Source: Limnephilus marmoratus | Lineage: Eukaryota > Arthropoda > Insecta > Trichoptera > Limnephilidae | Assembly (NCBI GenBank): GCA_917880885.1 | Contig: OU862928.1 | Span: 14,031,721-14,095,720 of the forward strand | Direction of reading: 5' to 3' | DNA: 64,000 nt | Shown here: piece after piece, positions 45,345 to 56,288 of the stretch | Layout: every line of letters begins with the position of its first letter | Numbering within the stretch: position 1 is the first letter of the stretch | Notes under the pieces: generated by a model | What the model was told of the DNA's origin: nothing | The model's database searches: none | The model's input: only the letters and a program-made list of their open reading frames with translations | Translations under genes and position numbers: made by a program

Positions 45345-45758
45345 GGTTAAACGTCACGTGCGTTGTAATCTACGCATATACAGATGGCACCAATTAAATT
45401 ATTTTAGGTTTTTAATACTTTTTGCAAATTTTGCTTTAAAATATTGAGGTGTATTAATTGTTTGCGCCCGCACATATTAAATATAAATATAAATAAATGG
45501 TTTTGTCCATATACAAATGCAAATCTTTCAAGAGTGGCTGAAAAATTCAATATTGTATTTTCCAGCCTTTCTTGAAAGATTTGGGTATGTTTGTGGACAA
45601 AACTATTTATTTATATTCATATTAAATATGTACGGGCGCAAACAATTAATTCACCTCAAAATTTTAAAGCAAAACGTGCAAAAAGTATTAAAAACCTAAA
45701 ATGATTTAATAAGCGCTATCTGTGAATGCGTAGATTACAACGCACGTGACGTTTAACC
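45345..45758. mobile_element. Full-length palindromic MITE
   Basis: 414 bp that is almost entirely inverted repeat (GGTTAAACGTCACGTGCGTT...AACGCACGTGACGTTTAACC), with a short spacer near 45545 and TTA/TTA flanks (45342-45344, 45759-45761). A TWA target duplication and GG ends suit a PIF/Harbinger-type MITE. Non-coding. Confidence 0.85.
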
Positions 45759-45890
45759 TTAAATATAATAACTAAAGACAATTGTTTCTAAGTAGTTTTA
45801 AACAATGGTAAAAGCAATATTCCATAATAATGTTTCATACATAATATCATTGATTGAGTTTTTGTAATACAAACATTATATTTTCGGTAG

Positions 45891-46053
45891 GTAACTGGAT
45901 GGATAAGAAGGACAGATACCGGAGAGCCATCAGAGGAACTGAAGACCGTGGAACTCCTAGTCAATGGTTACAAGGAGTGTCACAAAGAGATGTTCAAGTA
46001 CCACTTCAGCAGGTACCTCACCACGGATAAGCTGTGCGCTGGAAATCTAAATG
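45891..46053 (+). CDS. Serine protease (S1) exon, modular protease-like
   Basis: 163-bp exon after TTTTCGGTAG, donor ATG|GTAAAC; enters in phase 0, leaves in phase 1. Reads VTGW, IRRTDTGEPSEELKTVELLV, NGYKECHKEMFKYH, LTTDKLCAGNLN. This matches the S1 region VTGWG...L....PV....C......CAG between the catalytic Asp and Ser. VTGWI replaces the usual VTGWG. With the CCP-like exons upstream it resembles insect modular serine proteases (ModSP, HP14), secreted initiators of Toll/prophenoloxidase cascades; the link to those exons is inferred from order and strand. No exon with the catalytic His or Asp was found upstream in the window. Confidence 0.78.
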
Positions 46054-47471
46054 GTAAACACTACAAAGGGTCTAATTGTGTAACATTTTATTGTTTTTGG
46101 TTTTACGCATAGCCAGGCTTTTGCATAGATTAAGAACAATTTTTTTTTAATCGTGAAGTAATGTGAACTAAATGTATAGCAATATTAGTAAAACATGTTT
46201 CAGCATCAAAAAATAATATGGAATATAACCACTGGAGCTACCACGCGAAATAAATAAATTTGCCCCGATTGCTCGAGATTTCCAGAAGATCTTTTTTTTT
46301 TAATTTTTCGCCAGTATTAAAAAAATCATATCTTCAATCTTTAGCATAAAGACATATAGTGCTAAATAGCCAATGAATTAACCTGTATTTTTCAGCTCAT
46401 CTCATATTTGTAGGATTTACAAAATACTCATAAATATGAACATAAAAAAAATCGTTAAGTTTGTAACTGCGCGAATCCTGCGTGTTTGTTACTTTGAAAC
46501 TGCCATGAGAGGTACTTATTCGAGTCAACATAGGATATTTTCGATTTCGGTATGTTGTATGTGGTATACTTGAAAAAGAAAGGTGCATATCTATGGAAAA
46601 AGGACTTCATTTTAACCGTAAACAGCTAATCATAAATAAAGCGAGAAAAAAAAAATAAAAAATATTTTTCTTAAATAGTCTACGAAGTTCGTATTTGCGA
46701 CATCTAGGGCCGTCTGTTGCAACAGAAAGTTAAATCGTGTCCTAAAGTTAAATTTTAACTGTCAGTTAAAGTAACGAGGACGTTAAATAGGACCGCGCGC
46801 TGTTTCAAGTGTATTTTCGCCAAAGTAATAGTTGTCAGTGTGGCCAGTCTAAAAAGCAGAATATTCCTCGGAATTATGTCAAAAAACGCATCGAAATATT
46901 TTTTGATGCGGCAACACCGTATACTCAATCAGAAAAGCTGTCAAAATATCCGGTTGTAATGGTTGTATTTTGTTTTGCGTCGTAAGATCTGACGGCTTTG
47001 TTCCGATAAAAGAATTTGTATGAATATTTACAAATAAATGATGACCTACATAATTATTATAAAACATATAATATACAATATGAATGTAATTTACTTTCCA
47101 GTGGTGTGATATCTCCTTGAATTTGAAGTGTCACATATTTTACGAGATCTAATTTATGGTATCGAAAACATTAGAAAAACATACATTTTGTAGCTTTTTG
47201 AAAATCCATGAGTATTACATAAAACGTAAGTAGTAGGTGTACGTGTACAAACTACACTAGCATTAATAGAGTCTTTTAAATGCAGCTTCACTCGCTAATC
47301 TCGATATACGAAACGATTCTAACCTACTAGGTACTCATGTTATATTTTTGTAATGTTTATGATACAATAGGTATATTGATTTGAAGACCTTGTAAAATTT
47401 GCGATACATCCATTTTATATAGATTGTCTCTAAAAGGCAACGCTAAATATGTCGATATCAGAATTGATTAT
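46054..47471. repeat. Intron with repeat shared with 58640-59080
   Basis: 46220-46706 is a direct copy of the repeat at 58640-59080 (CGCGAAATAAATAAATT and ATTGCTCG blocks, then TCTACGAAGTTCG and GCGACATCTA). A TIR-like GGGCCGTCTGTT starts at 46707 with an inverted partner ending near 49090. No exon recognised. Confidence 0.6.
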
Positions 47472-47979
47472 TGTACCGAACAGGGTGAGGCACACAAGAC
47501 TGTAGAAACAGGGGGTGGTTCCGATCCACGGAGGCGTTAAGAAGTCGGGAGAGCGTCTCAGGGCTGTCCGCTTGGAGAGCTTGTCTGAAGCTGATCCAAG
47601 GGCTCGTAGTTCCTTTTAACTAGCCGAGTCTGATCCGTAGAGCGTTGAGTGTCCGAGGTCCAGGGGTAAGGCGATGGTCAGAAAAGAAAAGAGGCGAATG
47701 GAAGCAGGTCAGAGCAAGGGCGGGCAGGCAGAGAGAGATGTTGACGCGAAGGTGGTTAGTTGATTACTGACTGGTTTGGAAGGGCTTCTAGACCCTATTC
47801 ATTAAGCCACGGTAGCAAGGTAGCACTCTGCCATTGCTATGTCATTGTTGGGCCGTTATGCTTAGGGAGGATTCGTAGAACCCATTAAAGGGGTTGGCCA
47901 TCGGGTCCGGATTCCGAGAATCCAGTGAAAGCGCCCGACGGCAACAAAATTCCCTCTGCTCGCTCGCCTCACCCTGACA
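47472..47979 (-). mobile_element. Possible solo LTR
   Basis: GC-richer 508-bp island with TGT...ACA ends: the minus strand begins TGTCAGGGTGAGGCG and the plus strand begins TGTACCGAACAGGGTGAGG, so a short inverted repeat is present. Flanks ATTAT and ATTTA are not an exact target duplication. Non-coding. It could instead be a MITE. Confidence 0.35.
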
Positions 47980-49525
47980 ATTTAATTATTAAACACAATA
48001 TTTTACATAGCCAAATACATAATACAAAATATGCCAAATACGTCCGACACAATTATGTTCAACAGCAAGATTTTTTCGACATGCTGTGCCGCGCCAAAAA
48101 TAATTCGAAATCATCCCAGATAACCATATTATTGACGCGGGGACGAAATGTTTTGGTTTTCGCTGCAAGACATATTGGATGAGGAATTCATCGTCATTAT
48201 CATACTCTTCTACAATATTTATCATGATTAGGTACTGATTAGTATATTAGTAATCAATGTTGAAGCACCCATTTCCGTACTTTACATCGACCAGAACTGT
48301 CAAATATGCCAATATTGCGGAGTAACTCTAGAGTAACTATCGGTTTTCGGGAAGTAAATACATTATTAAAAAGTACATTGATTAAAAATTAAATAGTCAT
48401 AAATGCATTTCAAATTCTTATATCATATGTTGGTGTATAAAAGTGTTAATTCTAATTATGCAATTGCAAATGTTCCCCAAAATAACCTGGAAAACTATTA
48501 ATGTAATTAAATTTAAGGCCTTTGCAATTTCATTAAAAAAATTGTTAATTTTTTTTTACCTAAAATATTTAATTCAAAATTGGATGGTTCCGTACTCCTG
48601 CAACTGGCAGAGCGAGGTACAGGAGGTAGGTACCATCGATACATCGGTTTGACACTAGCGAAACATACTTAACGTCAATGTACTTAGGTGTTAAACACAA
48701 TAATATGGTTAATGTTGCAATTTTGCAAACCTATGACCACTTACTTTTAAATTTTCGTTGGTTGTATTTTTATACTAAATTCTTGTTGGTTATATTTTTA
48801 TTTCATTTATATACTTCTATTTCCATTCCTTTGTAATATTATGAACTAAATATACAATTTGGCTGTCCTGAAACGGGTATCCTTCCCAGTTGGACAGGCA
48901 AAGTTTCATTGTGTAATGTTTTGTAATATATATGCATGTATAAATAAATAAAAAAAAAATAAAAATACAAAAGTTAAAAGTAACATAAAACAAGCAGTCA
49001 AATTGATTGAAAACGCATTTTGGTGAAATTTAACTATAGTAACGGCATTTTGTTTTACTTTTACGTTAGCGAGCGTTGAAACAGACGGCCACTATTGTTT
49101 TAAGTCCAAAATAACAAACGTGGGAGCTACAAATATAAAAATAAATAAAATTGTCGAATCAAGAGATAACGGGCATTTTTTACCGAAAAGCATTCGAGAC
49201 ATTTAAAATGGCGCCAAAAATGGCAAAATTGCTCCAGTAACTAAAACAGAAATAATACGAATCAGTAAAACTACATTACCTACGCTGCTATAATTTGTAG
49301 GATCAACAAAGTTCTGGAATAGATTACGCTTAATTCTATAAATGCAGTCCGTAAATGTTCCAACATTACCCTCAAACTACATTACATGATGGGATCGGCA
49401 ATTGAATGGCGATTGACAGTTAGTTACTAAGAGAAGGGGGGAGAGAAGTTTCGATATAACTAAAAATGGTTTTCCTATGAATTGTATTTTAGTTCATTTA
49501 TTAAATTATTTTCTGCTTTTCTCAG
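47980..49525. repeat. Intron and repeats before the last protease exon
   Basis: 48360-48960 repeats 44100-44540 and 45110-45290. The inverted partner of 46707 ends near 49090 (CAGACGGCC). A scan by eye found no GDSGG-encoding exon here. Confidence 0.6.
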
Positions 49526-49709
49526 GAAGGGCTATGTGCCAGGATGTCTCCGCGGGGTGGTGAGCAACGGGCCCTTCAATGATGTAAAAACTTCCTGCCA
49601 ATCCAACACCTTCACGGCTTTCACACGCATCTTCATGACGAGGGACTGGCTAGAGAAGACTATTGACTATGTGACACGATCCACCTTTACTAACAATATA
49701 AACAAATAA
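49526..49709 (+). pseudogene. Serine protease terminal exon with deleted active-site segment
   Basis: The acceptor TTTTCTCAG|GA joins the previous exon in phase 1 and gives NLNGRAMCQ, exactly where S1 proteases read CAG...C.GDSGG. The sequence then jumps, in a different frame, to CLRGVVSNGPFNDVKTSCQ and SNTFTAFTRIFMTRDWLEKT, the normal C-terminal strands and helix, ending at TAA 49707-49709. In the incoming frame a TGA follows at 49561-49563. So the GDSGG segment with the catalytic serine is missing and the frame is broken. Final residues SCQSNTFTAFTRI resemble modular serine proteases. An assembly error is the main alternative. Confidence 0.78.
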
Positions 49710-50610
49710 AAATGGATTTCCCAAATAAAGCGCCGGATTTAACTCAATTTAAATGGATTTAAATCAAATGACTTCTGGAAAAGCGCAGTAGTAGATTTTT
49801 TATGAGAATTTGCTGCAACCTGTTTCTTAGGTTGTGCAATAATTTAGGGCTGTTGATGGAATGAGTAATCCAATTATGAAACCTTCTAGTTGACGAGATA
49901 TGATTTTTCTCATTTCAATTTGGTTTAATTATGCCGTTTTTGGTGTTTTCAATCAGATCTTCTTTGTCGTTAAGTGTCCTCGATTTTACAATGTTTTTGA
50001 AGAATATTATAACGACCTATCGTTTCGTCAAATTGCTTTGTTTCTGTTGTACAGCCCGCATATTTAATAATAGTTGTACATAATAGAATAAGTGTTTGCT
50101 ATAGATAAAGTTCCTCTTGGTCGTATGATCTACTTTGTACCTAATATCGTTTATATATTATAATTGCTTATTTACGCTAATGTAGCATATCTCCACTACA
50201 TTCAATTTGCCTGCTGTGTTTTTTGAATTTGTGTTTTTTGAACATTAAGGTGGGTCATTTAAAAAATATATTATTTTTAAATTCTAAGAGCGATAAAACG
50301 GTGTCAAATGGGTTCAAAATTACGTGTTTTAAAATTTTAAAATTTCTGATTCGATCTTCTTCTTTCGGCTTCACTTCAAAGTTTGAAAATTTTCATTATA
50401 AGGGGTTATTTCTAGTGTACATATATAAAAGTAACTATGAATCCTTTAAACCAAATTTTTATAGATAAATGAAACAATGTTACTTTGTTTGACATAGCAA
50501 ATATCGCAAATTTTTAGGAAATCATTTACAACAAGTCCCAAGATTTTTAGTCTTGCAATATACTGCCGAAATTTGAGAGTTAGAAGGATTTTGCTGATAT
50601 TTGAATACAC
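49710..50610. other. No gene seen
   Basis: AT-rich sequence just downstream of the protease exon; AATAAA (49723-49728) and an ATAAAAATGG stretch could serve as polyadenylation region. No further coding signal up to the Foldback-like element. Confidence 0.45.
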
Positions 50611-50807
50611 GGTAACCGACGAGTTCATCGAAAATCAATTCATCGAAAGCAAATTCATCGAAACCGAGTTCATCGAAACCGAGTTCATCGAAACTTAGTT
50701 CATCGAAAACGAGTTCATAGAAAACGAGTTTATCGAAATCCAATTCATCGAATGATCAATTCATCGAAAAAAAATTGTAGATATTAGAGAGAAATGCTGA
50801 GCGGACC
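50611..50807 (+). repeat. Left tandem-repeat TIR
   Basis: About ten imperfect 15-bp units, consensus GAGTTCATCGAAACC. Because 15 is a multiple of three the minus strand stays open through them and would read FDELG/FDELV/FDELS pentapeptides; this is probably a by-product. Ends with a non-repeated inner block shared with the right arm. Confidence 0.88.
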
Positions 50808-51458
50808 AGCATGTTAAAAAAACAGTTGAAAGACTACAATTAATCTAATAACTATCAAACTTGGTCTATTGATAACACTGTGCTACAAAATAGTTAAATC
50901 TTGCCAACATAATCCATTTATTACACAAGTTTTTTTTTATTCCCATCACTATAATATTTATATAATCGAATTCAGCGCACGATTTTTTAAGCAATCTTAA
51001 TATATAAAACATAGTCATTTTAAAACAAAGTTAGTTACACTATTTATAACTCGAGAACGGCTGAACCGATTTTGATGATCTTTGATTTGTTGGATTTGTC
51101 TCCGCCCCCGATAGGATAATAACTATTAAAACATCGCAAAAATTCACGAAAAAGAAAGTTATGACGAAAATTCATTTCCTCTTACATTTAATATGGAACG
51201 AATTTTCATCTTTTGAAAGAGCTGCAGGAATATTGTGGTAGGTAGGTATAATATTGAACTGTGGGTGAATTCCAAACATTCAAAAACGTCAAATGTCATG
51301 TTGATTGTTGTGCGTTTATTTTTAATCATATAATGCTGCCCTTCTTTCTTACACACTCAATGTCAATAGTCGAAAATAAGAGAAATGGTGAACGTATGTC
51401 TGCACACCTACAAAGGAAAAATACAATAATTATAATAAATCTCTGAAATGAAAACGCA
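50808..51458. repeat. Foldback interior: inverted copy of the unit repeat
   Basis: 51030-51430 is the reverse complement of the dispersed repeat at 14540-14983 (TTTATAACTCGAGAACGG, then GAGACAAATCC read on the minus strand). No gene. Confidence 0.65.
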
Positions 51459-51935
51459 TTTTTTTACATAAGCTCCACACAGGAGGCCCTGAGGAAAATA
51501 ATTTCTCTCAGGACCTATGTCATCTTAGGGGATGCTGTGTGGAGGATCTTTTTAAGGAATGTGGAGGATAGAAAGTTCTGGGAAGGAAAAAGGTATGAGG
51601 GGTGGGTAGGAATCTGGGGGTCAGTGTGTCCGGGAGTGACGGACGTATGAATCCATCCCTCCAACTGTGGTGCAAGGCAATGGGTCGAGAGAGTCCGGCT
51701 GGAAAGGTCAAAAGGCCTCCCTCAATCAGTCTCTCACGATCCGACCCGCCACGCAGCGGGTGGGCAGGCGCATCGACTGCCAAGACCCGGACATAAGTCA
51801 CCTCATGAAACCGGGCACCCCTGCTAAATCACCAAACGTAGCGAACCACTTGGGGTGATCTATGGCAGAGGTGTTGTTTATTCAATAAATAGTTTCCGGG
51901 GCGGCGGCACCCGTATCCGCCTTCCGAATTCCCGT
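51459..51935 (-). mobile_element. SINE-like element, copy 2 (most complete)
   Basis: Minus-oriented: poly(T) at 51459-51465, the stem-loop GGCCCTGAGG/CCTCAGGACC, then a body ending near GGCGGCGGCACCCGTATCCGCC. Copies at 59999-60338 and 60904-61256. The 3' tail is shared with the LINEs at 10928 and 56478, which suggests mobilisation by that LINE. A tRNA-type head is not clear. Confidence 0.7.
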
Positions 51936-52138
51936 CAGTTATTGTAAAACTAAGAAAAATCACAAAAATATAAATCCGTACACAACGCCATCTCTGATAG
52001 TGACAAAAACAAAACACGGACAGTTGCGCATTGATAATTGCTTCATTGCGTAATTTTTAACTTAATAAAAAAACTGAATTTAATTCAACAGCTATTGATT
52101 CTGAGGCGGTACGAAGTTCGTCGGGTCAGCTAGTTATA

Positions 52139-52520
52139 CAGGGTGTTAAGGGACGTACTGACTCACTTTAACCAGTGATTCCTGACATTATTTGGAGTAA
52201 AAAATATAAATAAAATTTTGGTCTCCGGTGACATTTTTAATGTTTTTTTTAATTTATTTTTTCTACAAAAACATAAAAAATAGTAGGTGTTGGAGAGTTG
52301 GAGGCGGGGTAAGGGGTTAGTCGGATTCTCGGCTGAGTGACCAGTGACGAAGTGTGGAAGAAATATTTTTTGTTTGATTTTGAAGATAAAATTTTTGAAA
52401 TTAAAAAAAAAAGTTGTTAAAAAAAGTCACCGGAGACCAAAATTTCATTTACATTTTTTACTCCAAATAATGTCAGGAATCACTGGTTAAAGTAAGTCAA
52501 GTACGTCCCTTAACACCCTG
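52139..52520. mobile_element. TA-flanked MITE, copy 1
   Basis: 382-bp near-complete palindrome, CAGGGTGTTAAGGGACGTAC...GTACGTCCCTTAACACCCTG, between TA dinucleotides; inner arms include TTTGGTCTCCGGTGAC. Fits a Tc1/mariner-type MITE. The sister copy is at 57408-57780. Non-coding. Confidence 0.85.
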
Positions 52521-53627
52521 TATATAAAAATGTATGCTTCACAGTCAAATTTTATTAATCTTTAATCGTTAATCACTAATTAATTGAGGCTGATATGAAA
52601 AATAAAATTGCACCAAAGGATTTCTCGTTGAATTCTCTATTAAAGCGTATAGTACATACTCTTATAATTTTTTCAGTGTTGCACAGTGTAATTTTTACAT
52701 TTTACATTCAGAAAATACGCCAGGTATAAGATAAGATAGATATTTTGCAATATTTTGAAATAGGATCGGAGAACAGGCGAGCCCGAGAACGAGAAGGCGA
52801 GAAACTCCTCACATTCATGCTTCTCGTGTGTTCTCGGGGTTTCTCGCCGTGAGTTGGGATGGGACATCAGAGATTCCAGTTGAACCATTTTTATCTTTAA
52901 CTTTTATTGAAAAAAAAAAATTGTTTGTTGAGATGCGAAAATAAATAAAAATATATTGGATATATTATATTATATTTTGTACTTGTACATTTTTAATTGG
53001 TTCACTTTTTCTATTTAATGTTCTTTATATCTTGTTTCTATTGAAATGTTGTGTTGCTGTTTAAATATAAATTAATAAAAAATATCAATTTTTTTGTTAA
53101 TATCTCGTGTCCTTTATTTAAAAACATGTATAATAATATTTATAATAAGTAATAATAATACCTGGCGTATTTTCTGAATGTAAAATGTAAAAAATATCAA
53201 TACACCAAGTATGATAGTTATTAGATTAAGTGTAGTTTTTCAACTTTTATTGATATAGAATTCGTATGTAAAACAATCCAAAAAAAACTAACGTTTCACC
53301 TACTAATTGTGGGCCTCCTCAGAGCTGAAAAGAATCAATTTCTAAGTTCGCGGGTTACTCATATAAGGTAGGTATGTATCTAAAAACAAAGCAAAAAACA
53401 ATTAAATAAATACCTTATATACTACTAGAGAATGAGCTTTGTGCTGAGCACATTATATGTTAAATTTAAATATTATAAAATTACTCTAAATAAAATCAAA
53501 TTAAAATTACAAAATCAATCCAATCATATCTCATAATACAATAAACTATATATTTTTAATTATATTTTTATACATAATTAAAAATATATAGTTAAGGTTA
53601 TCGACGTCTGTTTTATAGTTAACACAT

Positions 53628-53629
<2 letters not shown>
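52521..53629. other. Foldback interior, no gene
   Basis: AT-rich. A short inverted match (ATTTTTTACATTTTACATTC near 52700 against 53180) and a palindromic AATTATATTTTTATACATAATT region (53555-53600) are visible. No coding sequence. Confidence 0.5.
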
Positions 53630-53658
<29 letters not shown>

Positions 53659-55945
53659 TTAACGCCCTTTTTCGGGGCTTTTACATATGAATAGTAAGAA
53701 ATACACAGTATTTATTGTACATAACTGAACTGCCTTCGTAACAATATTTTATATTTGTTTAAAGATAAATTGAAGATGTCCACTGACTTGGTATAATTGT
53801 TTCCCTCCATTAGTATTCTGGGCAAAGAGGAATACATATGATAGTTAGTTCCAGAATTACTGCACTGAAATAAATCCTGACTTCTAGTATTACGTATTGG
53901 AATCCGGAAGCTTATCAATTCGAGCAATATCGGACTGTCAACTAAATCATTTAGAATTTTATACAGAAATACCAAGTCAGTGAAAGTTCTTCTGTCTGAC
54001 AATTTCAGCATATTCATATCATTCAAAATAGTATTGTAGTTCAACATAACTGCTGGAATACCCATTTTAAAATTAAGAAAACGTAAGAATTTGTTTTGTA
54101 TTCTTTCAACAGTTTGTACAGGTATATTGTAATATGGGTTCCAGACGGGAGAATTGTATTCAAGTTGACTTCTAACATATGCAAAATATAACAGTTTTAT
54201 ACACTTAATATTGTTAAAATTTCTAGTTAGCCTAGTTATAAATCCCAACATTTTTAAGGCCTTATTAGAGATTTCTGTTATGTGGTTAACAAATGAAAGA
54301 TTAGATTGAAAAGTGATGCCCAAGTCTTTAATTTGTGTTAATGTCTCCAGAGTATTGTTATCAATGTTGTAATTGAAGATCACTGGATTTTTTATTCGAG
54401 AAAATCTAACTATATGACATTTTGAGATATTTAAGTAAAGTCTATTTTCATTACACCAAATTAACAATTTGTTGATATTATCTTGAAGAATGTTGCAATG
54501 ATAAATATTTTGAATTATTCTAAAAATTTTGAGGTCATCAGCAAAAAGTAAGATAAATACATCATGAAATATTTTTGTAAGATCATTTATAAACAAGATA
54601 AATAATATTGGGCCAAGGTGTGAACCCTGTGGAACTCCACTTGTTGCATAAATTTTTTCCGACAATGAGGATTTTATTCTAACAATTTGTTGTCTTCCAG
54701 TAAGATAGCTTTCAAACCAGGCTAATATACTGCCACGTATACCAAGCTTTTCTAATTTCCAAATGAGAATTTTATGGGAAACTGAATCAAAGGCTTTACT
54801 AAAATCAGTATAGACAGAGTCTACTTGTTTTTTTTCTTTAAAAGCATTGGTTATAAAATTTTCATAAATAATCAAGTTAGAAAGTGTACTTCTACCTGGC
54901 ATAAATCCAAACTGGTAAGGTGATATTACAGGTTTTATTTGGGCAAAAAGTTTGTCAAGTATTAGGCTTTCAAATAGTTTCGGTATGGTGGATTGAATGC
55001 ATATTGGTCTATAATTACAAACATCACTTTTATCGCCCTTTTTGAAAATTGGAGTCAAATAACTATGTTTCCACATATCGGGAAAAATTCCACTGGATAA
55101 AGATAAATTAAAAAGTTTGGTTAATGGAAGAGCAATTACTTTGATACATTCTTTGATAAATATTGTGGGGATATTATCCGGTCCTGCAGATTTGTTGATA
55201 TCTAATGATTTAATTTTAGTTACTACATCAGAGAGACTTATGGTACACTGTGAAAAATCAAGAGTTTCATCTAGAGTTGTTGATGGAAGAGGAGCATTAT
55301 TTGCGTCTGTTGAATAAACACTTTTAAAAAATTTTGCAAACAAGTTAACAATACCATCAGTATTATTGCTATGGCTGCCATTTAGGTGCATAATGCTGGG
55401 GAATTCAGAATCATCTTCTTTAAGAGATTTCGAATATTTCCAAAAATAATTAACATTGTTTATTATGGAATTTTGAATTTCATTTATATGGTTACGGTAG
55501 CAAGTCATAGACATTTTTTTACACAAAGTTCTTAAATATTTAAATTCACTGTAATCAGAATTTTTTTTATATAATTTATATTCTTTATGTTTAAGTTTTT
55601 TGGTGATAAGTAGATTTACAAGTTCTTTGGTGTACCATTTTGGATAGGTGTTTGGCTTACATATTACGGTTGGAACATAGATGCTAATAGCCTTTCCCAA
55701 AACAGAATAAAATTTATTTGTAGCTGTGTTAATATCATCATATTGCACAGATGACCAATCAAAAGAGAGGAGATAATTACATATTTTCTCGTAATCAGTT
55801 TTGAAAAAATTTTGGTAACTGAAAGACAGTTTACAGGTATTATCATGTACATTAGAAATAATAACTTCCAGTGGAGGATGATAACCATCAATGGGCACCA
55901 GCGGTTCACTGCATTCTTCAATTACTAGTGACTCTAAGTTAGAAA
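53630..55945 (-). mobile_element. 5'-truncated LINE in Foldback interior
   Basis: Minus-strand LINE with a (TAAA)n tail at about 53630-53660, a GGGCTTTTACATATG 3' UTR block, and ORF2 from within the endonuclease C-terminus. Related to, but distinct from, the 6238-9755 copy. 5' truncation removes ORF1 and most of the endonuclease. Confidence 0.87.
53712..55898 (-). CDS. LINE reverse transcriptase (partial ORF2, open)
   Basis: 728 residues without a stop; the frame continues upstream to about 55938, so the first Met shown is internal. Begins with the end of the endonuclease (DGYHPPLEVIIS), then an RT with YRPICIQSTIPKLFES, YQFGFMPGRSTLSNLI, YTDFSKAFDSVSHK, SGVPQGSHLGPILF and FADDLKIF near residue 450. 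The C-terminus is complete (RIPIRNTRSQDLF to FSYVQ). The intact RT despite 5' truncation implies recent insertion; without its own endonuclease it is dead on arrival. Confidence 0.9.
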   Translation of the reverse strand: MPIDGYHPPLEVIISNVHDNTCKLSFSYQNFFKTDYEKICNYLLSFDWSSVQYDDINTATNKFYSVLGKAISIYVPTVICKPNTYPKWYTKELVNLLITKKLKHKEYKLYKKNSDYSEFKYLRTLCKKMSMTCYRNHINEIQNSIINNVNYFWKYSKSLKEDDSEFPSIMHLNGSHSNNTDGIVNLFAKFFKSVYSTDANNAPLPSTTLDETLDFSQCTISLSDVVTKIKSLDINKSAGPDNIPTIFIKECIKVIALPLTKLFNLSLSSGIFPDMWKHSYLTPIFKKGDKSDVCNYRPICIQSTIPKLFESLILDKLFAQIKPVISPYQFGFMPGRSTLSNLIIYENFITNAFKEKKQVDSVYTDFSKAFDSVSHKILIWKLEKLGIRGSILAWFESYLTGRQQIVRIKSSLSEKIYATSGVPQGSHLGPILFILFINDLTKIFHDVFILLFADDLKIFRIIQNIYHCNILQDNINKLLIWCNENRLYLNISKCHIVRFSRIKNPVIFNYNIDNNTLETLTQIKDLGITFQSNLSFVNHITEISNKALKMLGFITRLTRNFNNIKCIKLLYFAYVRSQLEYNSPVWNPYYNIPVQTVERIQNKFLRFLNFKMGIPAVMLNYNTILNDMNMLKLSDRRTFTDLVFLYKILNDLVDSPILLELISFRIPIRNTRSQDLFQCSNSGTNYHMYSSLPRILMEGNNYTKSVDIFNLSLNKYKILLRRQFSYVQ

Positions 55946-56087
55946 AACATTATATTTGTTTATGAAAACCATTTTACTAATTAATCTTTTATGTAAATTA
56001 GTTTCCCTGTCCAAAGTTTTATTATCAATTTTTTTTTATATATAAATTTACTGTCAACTTTTATTGTCCAATGCTTTTTAACTTCCC

Positions 56088-56288
56088 GGTCCGCTCGGCA
56101 TTTCTCTCATATATCTACAAAATATTTTTTTCGATGAATTGGCGATTCACTAAATGGATCATTCGATGAATTGGTTTTCGATGAATTGGTTTTCGATGAA
56201 CTCGTTTTCGATAAACTCGTTTTAGATGAACTCGTTTTCGATGAACTCGTCTTCTATGAACTCGTTTTCGATGAACTCGCCGTGAACC
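56088..56288 (-). repeat. Right tandem-repeat TIR
   Basis: Inverted partner of the left arm: inner block GGTCCGCTCGGCATTTCTC, then about nine to ten units of TTCGATGAACTCGTT type, then CGCCGTGAACC. Repeat order and variants differ slightly from the left arm, so the arms evolve by slippage or conversion. Confidence 0.88.

Larger units (their letters stand above)
50611..56288. mobile_element. Foldback-like element with tandem-repeat TIRs
   Basis: Perfect 8-bp direct repeats GAATACAC flank it (50603-50610, 56289-56296). The arms 50611-50807 and 56088-56288 are inverted copies: a GGT end, about ten 15-bp units (GAGTTCATCGAAACC), then a GAGAGAAATGCTGAGCGGACC-like inner block. Long TIRs made of short tandem repeats are the hallmark of Foldback/Galileo elements. 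The 8-bp duplication suits hAT or P-related transposition. No transposase is seen; the interior is largely later insertions (SINE, MITE, LINE), so it is non-autonomous or gutted. Confidence 0.82.

Noticed and set aside
47925..48182. Possible protease exon between the two S1 exons
   Set aside because: No GDSGG, cysteine pattern or matching splice phase; it overlaps the edge of a GC-rich repeat.
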